DNA of 10,731 nt. Origin: Bacteroidota bacterium (lineage in GTDB: Bacteria > Bacteroidota > Bacteroidia > Bacteroidales > VadinHA17). Shown here one piece after another: positions 1 to 7,601 of this stretch. Positions within the stretch are counted from its first letter, which is position 1. Each line of letters starts with the position of its first letter. Where the stretch lies: positions 1 to 10,731 of the forward strand of contig JAKLFN010000062.1 in the NCBI GenBank assembly GCA_022711195.1, in the 5' to 3' direction. A program made the position numbers and the translations under genes. A model generated the notes under the pieces. The model searched no databases and had not been told where the DNA came from. It was given only the letters and a program-made list of their open reading frames with translations.

Positions 1-215
1 TGAGAAGCGTCGATTATTACAGGAAATACAGGGATCTTTCATATATTGGCATCGCACTCTGGTACATGGTCTCAATCCTGGATGCCAACGTCGATGCAAG
101 CCTTTTTAATTATGATGTCAGCGACGACCTTGGCATAGAGCTAGGGCCAGTGAATCTGCCGGTGGAAGGATCAGCTGCACCTGCTTTGGGTGTAACAATG
201 AGAGTAACTTTTTAA
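1..215 (+). CDS. DUF5683 domain protein, C-terminal end (partial)
   Basis: This is the last 70 residues of a protein that begins before the window; the reading frame starts at base 3 and ends with TAA at 213-215. The translation contains a hydrophobic helix (IGIALWYMVSILDANVD, about residues 15-31 of the fragment), then LFNYDVSDDL and a beta-like ending. This matches what is known of the C-terminus of DUF5683 proteins, a Bacteroidota family of unknown function that often sits between parB and an MltD-type lytic transglycosylase. The next gene here is that transglycosylase, only 11 bases downstream, so the context supports the family call and suggests an operon. The upstream parA/parB genes are predicted from that conserved order but are not in view. 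The function itself is unknown. Confidence 0.75.
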   Translation, partial: RSVDYYRKYRDLSYIGIALWYMVSILDANVDASLFNYDVSDDLGIELGPVNLPVEGSAAPALGVTMRVTF

Positions 216-226
216 TGAATTGGTGA

Positions 227-1780
227 ATGAAAAAAATCTGCTTTATACTTGCTATAATACTTTTTCCCGCCTTAACCCTTATGGGGCAGGCTGATATCGA
301 CACCCTTTTTGTCAGGTCTGATATTGAAACAGAAAGAGTGTCGGCCGACCTCGACAGCCTGGTAAGTTCGTGGTATGTTAAAATGGTCATGAGTAATAAA
401 CCTGACTTTTTCTCTGACGATACTGCCGTTATTATTTTCCCCGATACCGTCTACCGTGACAGGATCAGTAAGATAAACTCTGTTGTTAAGCTCGATTTTA
501 ACAGTGTCATCCGTAATCATATTCATGTATATACAGTCAAGCAGCGTGAAAAATCTGCAGCAGTACTGGGGCTGATAGATTATTATTTCCCGATGATAGA
601 AGATATATTCGGTATATACAACATTCCTGTCGAGCTGAAATATTTGGCCGTCATCGAATCGGCGCTTTATCCCTCTGCAGTAAACAGGTATTCCGGGGCT
701 ACCGGCATGTGGCAGTTCATGCCTGGCACAGGCAGAATGTGCGGACTAACAATCAATTCAGTCGTTGATGAAAGAAGAAGCCCTGTTCATTCAACTCACG
801 CGGCCGCAAAATATCTTAAATACCTGTATGATATCTATAACGACTGGACACTTGTGATTGCTGCATATAACTGCGGCCCTGGAAATGTGAACAAGGCAAT
901 ACGGAGGTCGGGAAACAAAAAAGACTACTGGGATATATACTACAGGCTCCCCCGGGAAACCCGTGGATACATTCCCCAGTTCGTTGCGGCAACATATTTT
1001 ATAAACTACTATCAGGAACATAATATAAGACCTCTGCCGCTGAACATCCCATTGGCAACTGACACCATTATGGTCAATAAGGATATTCACCTCTTCCAGA
1101 TCTCCGAGGTTATGAAAATACCATACGGCGAGCTGAAGGCTCTCAATCCACAGTATAAAACGGGTCTTGTTCCGGGATCTTCGAAACCGCAGTCACTGAC
1201 ATTGCCGATGACACACCTGGGCGATTTTATTGATTTAAATGATACAATACGACGCTATAAACCAGATGTATACCTGAACAAGGCTACACAAATTGCCGAC
1301 CCTTCACGGACGGCCTCTGTTCCTGCCGATGTTAAAGGCAAGACAAAGATGATCTATACTGTAAAGGAAGGTGATAACCTCGGTTACATTGCAGAATGGT
1401 ACAGGGTTCCTCTGTCGGATCTCAGGTACTGGAACGATATTTACCGGAGCACCATCAGGATCGGACAGAAAATTGTGGTTTATGTTGATCCTTCAAAAGC
1501 CGATTATTATTCCAAAGTCAACAATATGTCATTTGCCGAAAAGCAGGCAATGAATGGCAAACCAATACCTGCCGGAAATGTCACAACGCCGACCGCTGCA
1601 GCAAGCCAGCAGACCAGCGGCGACTATATCACCCATACGGTGCGTTATGGTGATACTATCTGGGATATCGTCAAACTTTACGGCGATGTGACGACAACCG
1701 AGGTGCTAACTCTGAACAATATTTCTGATCCCGGGAAGATACAGGTGGGGCAGGTGCTGAAGATCAGGAAGAAAAGCTGA
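227..1780 (+). CDS. mltD: MltD-like lytic transglycosylase with LysM repeats
   Basis: A 517-residue secreted enzyme predicted to cleave the MurNAc-GlcNAc bond of peptidoglycan in the periplasm, leaving 1,6-anhydroMurNAc ends. Residues 1-20 are a signal peptide (two Lys, a hydrophobic core, then LTLMGQA). There is no clear lipobox Cys, unlike E. coli MltD. The SLT domain spans about 117-262: the catalytic Glu is E144 in AVIESAL, followed by SGATGMWQFMP (156-166) and AAYNCGPGNV (212-221), all hallmarks of family 1 transglycosylases. A degenerate LysM-like segment lies at about 283-327. Two clearer LysM modules lie at about 376-420 (YTVKEGDNL) and 469-514 (HTVRYGDTIWDI), which would bind glycan strands. 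The ATG at 227 is chosen because the signal peptide follows it at once. It lies 11 bases after the DUF5683 gene and 16 bases before the acyltransferase, so probably one operon. The enzyme class is secure; the name mltD is by family resemblance. Confidence 0.93.
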   Translation: MKKICFILAIILFPALTLMGQADIDTLFVRSDIETERVSADLDSLVSSWYVKMVMSNKPDFFSDDTAVIIFPDTVYRDRISKINSVVKLDFNSVIRNHIHVYTVKQREKSAAVLGLIDYYFPMIEDIFGIYNIPVELKYLAVIESALYPSAVNRYSGATGMWQFMPGTGRMCGLTINSVVDERRSPVHSTHAAAKYLKYLYDIYNDWTLVIAAYNCGPGNVNKAIRRSGNKKDYWDIYYRLPRETRGYIPQFVAATYFINYYQEHNIRPLPLNIPLATDTIMVNKDIHLFQISEVMKIPYGELKALNPQYKTGLVPGSSKPQSLTLPMTHLGDFIDLNDTIRRYKPDVYLNKATQIADPSRTASVPADVKGKTKMIYTVKEGDNLGYIAEWYRVPLSDLRYWNDIYRSTIRIGQKIVVYVDPSKADYYSKVNNMSFAEKQAMNGKPIPAGNVTTPTAAASQQTSGDYITHTVRYGDTIWDIVKLYGDVTTTEVLTLNNISDPGKIQVGQVLKIRKKS

Positions 1781-1796
1781 TCCCTGACATTAATAT

Positions 1797-4646
1797 ATGC
1801 GTCCTTTAAGGTCGTTTTTTATTCTTTTCTTATTCCTTGCAGGCATTATCCTGGCGTTTGACATCTTCCCCTTCAGGGAGCTCATTCACAGGAAGCCGGC
1901 ACAAGAGGTGTCATCTGATACAATCCTTGTTTCCGCCGCTGAAGCCGAACCTCCTGTTACAGATCCGCTCTCCGTTTTTATCGATTCCCTGCAACATTCT
2001 ACCAGCCAGGTACGTATAATCTATTATGGCGATTCGCAGGTTGAGGGCGACCGGATCACCTTCTATCTGCGCCAGCTGCTGAGGGAAACCAGGAATGGTA
2101 CCGGTCCCGGCCTCTTTCTTCCGGTGATGCCCGTGATGTACACGAAAACACTCTGGATACGGGCTTCCGATAACTGGAAAAGATATAACTACCTTTCTTA
2201 TAAAGCAGGCGACCTGAGACATCCCGATTTGGGTCCCTTCATGGCTGTCTGCCGTTTTCTACCCGACGATTCTGTCGCTCCGGCTCCGGTGAAAGCAATG
2301 GTAAGGATCAGGCCCTCGGATCTCGCCGACTCTTCATCGGCACATTTCGACAGGCTGAGGATCTTCTATTCCCTTCCGCAGGGGAAGGTAAACATTGTTG
2401 TCAGAAACGATAAGATACTTTTGTCAGATACGCTGGATACATGTTTCACTGTCAGTGAGATAAGCTGCTACCTTAACGGTGCAGATGATGTTGTCATAGA
2501 ATTTGCGGGGAGGGTGAGCCCCGTCATTTACGGCATAAGCATAGAGAGCGCAACCGGTATAATAGTTGATAATATACCGCAGCGCGGAAGCGCAGGCCTT
2601 GAGTTCTCGATGGTTGGTAAAGATAACCTGGAGGAGGTTTACCGCATCCTTTCTCCCGACCTGATAATTCTTCATTACGGGCTGAATATTGTCAGGAATG
2701 TGAGGGACGATTATAGCTATTACCAGAGGGGCGTATCGCGGCAGATCAATGTTCTTAAGGAGGTTGCACCCCTGACACCTGTGCTTGTTGTTGGTGTAAC
2801 AGATATGGCTGAAGGAAAAGGCGATACTGCTAGATCGTTCTCCAATATTCCTTCAATAATTAAGGCCCAGAAGGAGGCAGCTATCACCTCAGGTGCTGCT
2901 TTCTGGGATTCATACGCTGCCATGGGAGGCAGCCGGTCTATTGTAAAATGGGCCGGAAAGACTCCTGCACTGGCGCAGAACGATTTTGTACATTTTACAT
3001 ACCCGGGTGCCGATACCATTGCCAGGCTCATGTATAGAGCTCTCTTCCGCGACGGTGAAGACACTTCCGGTTCAGTAAGTTTTGCTCCGGCGCCACCAAC
3101 AGCTGCTGTTATTAATAAACCTTCAGATGAGGAGAATAAACTCATCAGTGCTCTGAAATATAATCCCGCAAGACCATTTATTTTTACATCGCCCGCTTTC
3201 TGGCTCTTTCTGCTGGTGGTAGTTGCCGGATACAGCCTGGTATATAAAAAGCTTTTCGTCCGCAACCTGTACCTTCTGGCTGTCAGCCTCTTCTTCTATT
3301 ATGAAACAGGAGGTCTTTTCCTTTTTTTGCTCCTCTTCATCACTGTCATTGATTACACTTGCGGATTACTGATTTTCAGGTCACGGAGAAGATTTTTAAG
3401 ATGGCTGTTCATATTTATCAGCCTGGTTTCAAACCTTGGCATCCTGGCCTATTTTAAGTATACCGTGTTCATCGTGGAGAGTGTAAATTGTCTGGCCGGG
3501 ACAAGCTTTGAAGCGTATGATTTCCTGGCATCATTTTCCAACGGCATCCTTGGAACAAGTTTCAATGTCAGCGAAATTATCCTGCCGGCCGGAATATCGT
3601 TTTTTACTTTCCAGTCGCTGAGCTATACACTCGATATCTACAGGGGAAAGCTGGCGCCTGTGAGGAATATCTTTGATTTTGGATTTTACGTCTCCTTTTT
3701 TCCACAGCTGGTAGCGGGCCCGATTGTCAGGGCATCGGAGTTTATACCACAGCTCTATACTCCCTTCAGCCTGAATAAGAGAGAGTTCAGCCATGCTCTT
3801 TTCGTGGTCTCCCGCGGGTTGATAAAGAAGATAGTTATTTCCGATTTCATGGCAGTGAATCTTGTCGACCGGGTCTTTGGAATGCCTTCGGCATATTCTG
3901 GTTTTGAGAATCTGATGGCGGTGTATGGCTATGGTTTGCAGATATATTGCGACTTTTCAGGATATACCGACATTGCCATCGGGATTGCGCTAGTGCTGGG
4001 ATTCCGTCTTCCCGTAAATTTTAACTCTCCATATAAAGCTGCAGGCATTTCAGACTTCTGGAAACGATGGCACATTTCCCTGTCGCGATGGCTGAAAGAT
4101 TATCTCTACATATCACTTGGAGGAAACAGGAAGGGAAAGATCAGGACGGGGATTAACCTGATGATCACTATGCTCCTGGGAGGTTTATGGCATGGTGCGA
4201 ATCTGCGGTTTGTAATATGGGGGGCTCTGCACGGTGCAGGATTGGTGTTCAGTAAGATATGGAGTTCAATTACCGGAAACAGATTTGCAGAGAATCGTCC
4301 GGCAAGAATAATTTCAATATTTCTGACCTTCAATTTTGTAAGTTTTGCCTGGATCTTTTTCAGGGCAGGCGATCTGCAGAGTGCAATTATCATGCTGAAG
4401 CAGATTTTCGGTAATTTCTCACCCGGGTCATACCTCACTGTAGCCGCAGGATATACAAATGTCCTGCTTCTGATGGCCGCAGGTTACCTGATCCATTATC
4501 TTCCTGAAAGCATCAAGGAGTCTTACAGGGGTCTTTTCATTAAGATACCACTGGTGTTACAGCTTGTCATCGTCGCGCTTGTCGCCGTTTTGCTTATAAT
4601 GATGCGAAGCGCTGATGCTATGCCGTTTATCTATTTCAGGTTTTAA
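1797..4646 (+). CDS. SGNH hydrolase-MBOAT O-acyltransferase fusion protein
   Basis: A 949-residue two-domain membrane protein. Residues 6-24 form a transmembrane anchor. Residues about 60-418 form a periplasmic SGNH/GDSL domain: block I YYGDSQ gives nucleophile S80, HYGLN (293-297) fits block III, and NDFVH supplies D396 and H399 of the D-x-x-H block, so the Ser-His-Asp set is complete. A beta-rich stretch (about 160-250) lies between block I and the rest. Residues about 463-949 form an MBOAT domain of the AlgI/DltB/PatA type with roughly a dozen membrane segments, the FWKRWHISLSRWLKDYLYI motif with H759, and GGLWHGAN with H799, the expected catalytic His. MBOAT proteins of this type pass acyl groups across the inner membrane; a partner SGNH protein transfers them to a polymer. 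Here both are in one chain. The substrate could be peptidoglycan (favoured by the adjacent transglycosylase), or an exopolysaccharide or O-antigen. The domain calls are firm and the substrate is inference. Confidence 0.9.
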   Translation: MRPLRSFFILFLFLAGIILAFDIFPFRELIHRKPAQEVSSDTILVSAAEAEPPVTDPLSVFIDSLQHSTSQVRIIYYGDSQVEGDRITFYLRQLLRETRNGTGPGLFLPVMPVMYTKTLWIRASDNWKRYNYLSYKAGDLRHPDLGPFMAVCRFLPDDSVAPAPVKAMVRIRPSDLADSSSAHFDRLRIFYSLPQGKVNIVVRNDKILLSDTLDTCFTVSEISCYLNGADDVVIEFAGRVSPVIYGISIESATGIIVDNIPQRGSAGLEFSMVGKDNLEEVYRILSPDLIILHYGLNIVRNVRDDYSYYQRGVSRQINVLKEVAPLTPVLVVGVTDMAEGKGDTARSFSNIPSIIKAQKEAAITSGAAFWDSYAAMGGSRSIVKWAGKTPALAQNDFVHFTYPGADTIARLMYRALFRDGEDTSGSVSFAPAPPTAAVINKPSDEENKLISALKYNPARPFIFTSPAFWLFLLVVVAGYSLVYKKLFVRNLYLLAVSLFFYYETGGLFLFLLLFITVIDYTCGLLIFRSRRRFLRWLFIFISLVSNLGILAYFKYTVFIVESVNCLAGTSFEAYDFLASFSNGILGTSFNVSEIILPAGISFFTFQSLSYTLDIYRGKLAPVRNIFDFGFYVSFFPQLVAGPIVRASEFIPQLYTPFSLNKREFSHALFVVSRGLIKKIVISDFMAVNLVDRVFGMPSAYSGFENLMAVYGYGLQIYCDFSGYTDIAIGIALVLGFRLPVNFNSPYKAAGISDFWKRWHISLSRWLKDYLYISLGGNRKGKIRTGINLMITMLLGGLWHGANLRFVIWGALHGAGLVFSKIWSSITGNRFAENRPARIISIFLTFNFVSFAWIFFRAGDLQSAIIMLKQIFGNFSPGSYLTVAAGYTNVLLLMAAGYLIHYLPESIKESYRGLFIKIPLVLQLVIVALVAVLLIMMRSADAMPFIYFRF

Positions 4647-4649
4647 AAA

Positions 4650-4677
4650 GGCATTGGGAATCAGGCGTCAGGCGTAA
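4650..4677 (+). repeat. Four-unit GGC heptad repeat in convergent gap
   Basis: The 42-base gap between the acyltransferase gene and the converging hydF gene contains four contiguous seven-base units in register at 4650, 4657, 4664 and 4671: GGCATTG, GGAATCA, GGCGTCA and GGCGTAA. They follow the same GGCNTNR consensus as the eight-unit array at 8813-8868, apart from the second unit, which has A at its third base. No stem followed by a T-run is evident here, so this is not an obvious terminator although it sits where one is expected. The function is unknown. Confidence 0.7.
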
Positions 4678-4688
4678 GGAAAACCTCA

Positions 4689-5918
4689 TTACAAATATGT
4701 TTCATAATTCTCTTTTTTCGAAATGAATGGCGCTATAGCCCTGTTGTATATTCCCTGGACATAAGCTATTGCCATACCGTAGTTTGTTACGGGTACACCT
4801 GCTTTTATTGCAGGCTGCAGGCGGTTGAAGAGCTGCCTCCTGGTGATCATGCAGCCTCCGCACTGTATAACGAGCGAGTAATCAGTTATTGGCCTTGGCA
4901 GTGTATCAAGTCCTGCAACTACATCGTACTCCAGTCTTTTGCCGGTGAAGCTGCTGATCCATCTTGGGATCTTTGTCCTTCCTATGTCGTCGCACGCAAC
5001 ATGGTGTGTGCAGGACTCCAGAAGAAGGATCCTGTCTCCATCTTTCAGATCAGATATTCTGGGTGTTCCTTTAAGATAGTTCTCGAAATCGCCTTTAAAC
5101 CTGGCCAGGAGTATGCTGAAGCTGGTAAGGGGAATCTCCTTTGGTATTGATGCATCGGCTTTCACGAATACCTGTGAGTCGGTGACTGCCAGGGCCGGTT
5201 TTATCATGGTCTTTTTCAGGAAGGCATCTACTTCTCTTTCTTTAAGGACAATTGCCACCGCATCGTTATCGAGAATATCCCTTATTGCCTGTACCTGTGG
5301 AAGAATAAGTCGTCCGGCAGGTGCCTCCACATCGATGGGAGTGATAAGGATAACTATATCGCCGTAATTGATCAGATCGCCCAGGAGTGTGGGTGTGCGA
5401 AGTGAGTGTTCAGGGATAGTTTTCTTTATCAGGTCGATCAGCTGTTCATAGTTGCGCTTGTCGGCGGCAGAGAACTCGAAAAGGTCTGTTCCTGTTGTCT
5501 CTTTTATGGCAGTAAAGAAATCGGGTGTGGGGCTTACAAGATCCGACTTGTTATGAATAACAATATATGGGATATCGAGGGATTTGAAATTTTCTGCGAG
5601 GGTAATCTCATAGCTGCCCCAGAGGTTGTCTGTTACAACGAGCAGTGCCAGATCTATAATCTCGAGGGTTCTAAGTGTTCGTTCTACTCTTTTCTCTCCC
5701 AGTTCTCCGGTGTCGTCGATACCTGCAGTGTCGATCAGAATTACTGGTCCGAAGCCGGTTATCTCAAATGATTTCTTTACCGGATCGGTGGTAGTGCCGG
5801 CATGATCAGAAACAATCGCAATATCCTGTCCGGCGATTGAATTTATAAGGCTGCTTTTGCCATTATTACGACGGCCGTAGATACCTATATGTGGTCTTGA
5901 TTCCCTTCCTTTTGACAT
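4689..5918 (-). CDS. hydF: [FeFe]-hydrogenase maturation GTPase HydF
   Basis: A 409-residue cytoplasmic scaffold and GTPase on which the two-iron subcluster of the [FeFe]-hydrogenase H-cluster is assembled from HydG and HydE products before delivery to the apo-hydrogenase. The N-terminal G domain shows Walker A GRRNNGKS (15-22), GTTTDP (41-46), DTAG (63-66) and NKSD (123-126). The central dimerisation region follows. The C-terminal cluster domain has C-T-H (C303, H305) and C-G-G-C (C353, C356), which is the C-x-H-x47-C-x-x-C [4Fe-4S] signature typical of HydF. The start is placed at the ATG at 5918 (MSKGRESRPHIGIYG) because the G domain follows at once; the frame stays open to a TTG at 5948, but those ten extra residues look unlike HydF. 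It lies 95 bases downstream of the aspA-like gene on the same strand. Length and motifs are intact, so it is likely functional. Confidence 0.95.
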   Translation of the reverse strand: MSKGRESRPHIGIYGRRNNGKSSLINSIAGQDIAIVSDHAGTTTDPVKKSFEITGFGPVILIDTAGIDDTGELGEKRVERTLRTLEIIDLALLVVTDNLWGSYEITLAENFKSLDIPYIVIHNKSDLVSPTPDFFTAIKETTGTDLFEFSAADKRNYEQLIDLIKKTIPEHSLRTPTLLGDLINYGDIVILITPIDVEAPAGRLILPQVQAIRDILDNDAVAIVLKEREVDAFLKKTMIKPALAVTDSQVFVKADASIPKEIPLTSFSILLARFKGDFENYLKGTPRISDLKDGDRILLLESCTHHVACDDIGRTKIPRWISSFTGKRLEYDVVAGLDTLPRPITDYSLVIQCGGCMITRRQLFNRLQPAIKAGVPVTNYGMAIAYVQGIYNRAIAPFISKKENYETYL

Positions 5919-5959
5919 AAATAAACAGCTATAATGTAAAAGTAACAAATTTCAGTGTG

Positions 5960-6001
5960 AAAAGGTTGCCCAGGCAGCCTCTCCGCAGAAAAAGGACAAC
6001 C
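5960..6001 (-). terminator. Possible intrinsic terminator or attenuator between aspA and hydF
   Basis: Read on the minus strand, GGTTGTCC (6001-5994) can pair with GGGCAACC (5971-5964) as an eight-pair stem with one G-U wobble, followed directly by TTTT (5963-5960). It begins 12 bases after the aspA stop codon. The loop is long (22 bases, containing a small AGG/CCT hairpin) and the T-run short, so termination would be weak. It could partly uncouple hydF from aspA expression. Seen by eye only; folding energy not computed. Confidence 0.35.
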
Positions 6002-6013
6002 AGGGTGTTATTT

Positions 6014-7450
6014 TCAGATTTCGTCGAGAGAAAAGCCCAGTTTCAGGAGGCTGGAAGGTTCGAGTATCTTCTTCAGTTTTTCACTATCAATTATCTTAAG
6101 CCTTTCATTAGCTTCAAAAATATCGATTTTCTCCTCTTTCATAAGTTTTGCCAGTACAGACGCTTTATGGTAACCTGTATGTGGAGTTAAGGCAGTTGTA
6201 ACTGACGGACTGTGAATGAGGGAATCATAACCGGCTTTTTCATTTACTTTCAATCCGGAAAACAGGTTTTCGAGGAGTGTTTTATTACACGATATCAGCA
6301 GTTTCAGGCTTTCAATAATTGCGCATCCTATTGATGGCAGGTAAGCATTGAGCTCCAGTGTCCCTTGTCCGCTGAGAGATGCAATAAGTACGTCGTTGGC
6401 ATATACCCTGTGGGCAGCCGATACGACATACTCGGGAATGACAGGATTGATTTTTCCCGGCATGATGGAGCTTCCAACCTGTTTCTCAGGGATTACAACC
6501 GTTTTATTTACTGCAATATCGGATGCCAGAAGACGGATGTCTGACACCATCTTTTCAATATTTACAGCGTGTGCTTTCAGTGTTGCATGTATCTCAACCC
6601 ACTTATCGGCATTTGATGTTGCATCGGTAAGATTCTCACTGTGTGATAATGGCAGTTGGGTAATCTGCCGGAGTTCGGGGACGACCTCCATAATAAAGAA
6701 TCGTGGTATAGCAATGCCTGTGCCTATGGCTCCTCCTCCCAGGTTGATCTGTTTTATCCTTTCAGAGCATTTTGAAACTCTCCACCAGTCGCGTGCGAGC
6801 GCCTCGTTGTACATGCTGAAGAGCCTTCCGAAAGATGAGGGAACAGCTTCCTGCATCTGTGTATATCCGGGCCTCAGCTTTTCCCTGTTGTTCTTCTCAA
6901 ACTCTTCAGTTTTCTGTCTCAGCCTGTTAACAGCCTCTTCGAGTTCGTGGAGGAGCTTCATTACCGCGATGGTAAGTGCAGAAGGAATAACGTCATTTGT
7001 CGACTGGTAGATGTTCGCATGTTCCGTAGGATCAATAGTTTCATAATCGCCGCACTGCCTGCCCGTTTTCTTCAGTGCCGTATTTGTGATTATCTCGTTG
7101 ATGTTCATGTTAATGCTGGTGCCGGCTCCGCCCTGGACAGCCGGTACTATGAACTGGTCGAAATATTTTCCCTCTGCAACCTCTGCTGCTGCCTCTGTGA
7201 GGGCGGTGAGAACGGGGTCATCGATGAATTTAATATTCACCTTTTCGCCCGATCTGGCTTTTGCTGCATCACGGAATCTCCTGTAAGTCTTGTAGCATGC
7301 CAGCTTGGTCACTCCTGTTGCCCTGTACCATTCAGGCGGGAAAGGCTGGTCGCCCGGAAAGTTCTCCCTGGCCCTGACAGCGTGAATGCCATAGAGAGCT
7401 TCAGCAGGGATATACCGTTCACCAAGAGAGTCTCTTTCTGTTCTGTGCAT
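6014..7450 (-). CDS. aspA: Aspartate ammonia-lyase (hydrogenase-cluster type)
   Basis: A 478-residue cytoplasmic enzyme of the fumarase/aspartase superfamily, the same length as E. coli AspA, predicted to convert L-aspartate reversibly to fumarate and ammonia. The N-terminus TERDSLGERYIPAEALYGIHA matches the family opening. Substrate-site motifs are all present: GGAGTSINMN (107-116), the H144 region with STND (150-153), TQMQEAVP (197-204), and the flexible SS loop GSSIMPGKINPV (326-337) carrying the catalytic Ser. The stretch at about 36-66 (FPPEWYRATGVTKLACYKTYRRF) departs from classical AspA and may mark the subtype found with hydrogenase maturases. Aspartase rather than fumarase is favoured by that neighbourhood, since hydF follows on the same strand 95 bases on. 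Aspartase is known to recur in hydEFG gene clusters in anaerobes, though its contribution to cluster assembly is not settled; it may simply feed fumarate reduction. Confidence 0.88.
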   Translation of the reverse strand: MHRTERDSLGERYIPAEALYGIHAVRARENFPGDQPFPPEWYRATGVTKLACYKTYRRFRDAAKARSGEKVNIKFIDDPVLTALTEAAAEVAEGKYFDQFIVPAVQGGAGTSINMNINEIITNTALKKTGRQCGDYETIDPTEHANIYQSTNDVIPSALTIAVMKLLHELEEAVNRLRQKTEEFEKNNREKLRPGYTQMQEAVPSSFGRLFSMYNEALARDWWRVSKCSERIKQINLGGGAIGTGIAIPRFFIMEVVPELRQITQLPLSHSENLTDATSNADKWVEIHATLKAHAVNIEKMVSDIRLLASDIAVNKTVVIPEKQVGSSIMPGKINPVIPEYVVSAAHRVYANDVLIASLSGQGTLELNAYLPSIGCAIIESLKLLISCNKTLLENLFSGLKVNEKAGYDSLIHSPSVTTALTPHTGYHKASVLAKLMKEEKIDIFEANERLKIIDSEKLKKILEPSSLLKLGFSLDEI

Positions 7451-7501
7451 GGTTCTGGTAATAGTTATCTTTTTGTCTTCGGGGTCGTATTAATGAATTT
7501 T

Positions 7502-7578
7502 GAACAAAAGAACATTAGAATAGCGAAGTTAGAACTTCTTAATTCTGAATTCGATTGTTCTTCGTTCTTACTTCAAAA
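7502..7578. repeat. Mirrored GAA/TTC array with 7-8 base period
   Basis: Most of the 151-base gap between the response regulator and aspA is taken by a two-sided array. On the plus strand GAA recurs at 7502, 7510, 7518, 7525 and 7532 (steps 8, 8, 7, 7), then TTC recurs at 7536, 7543, 7550, 7558, 7565 and 7572 (steps 7, 7, 8, 7, 7). The halves form an imperfect inverted repeat centred on GAAGTT-AG-AACTTC (7525-7538). It could fold as a long imperfect hairpin and end the regulator transcript, or be a small dispersed element. No open frame or transposon end explains it. Confidence 0.65.
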
Positions 7579-7601
7579 TATTCTCTGCACTAAATATTGC
7601 A

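Noticed and set aside
2720..3265. 181-residue minus-strand open frame
   Set aside because: It is antisense to the SGNH domain and the start of the MBOAT domain, with no recognisable motif.
5919..5948. Ten-residue N-terminal extension of HydF from a TTG codon
   Set aside because: The extension is hydrophobic and unlike HydF, and the ATG at 5918 puts the G domain at the usual distance from the start.
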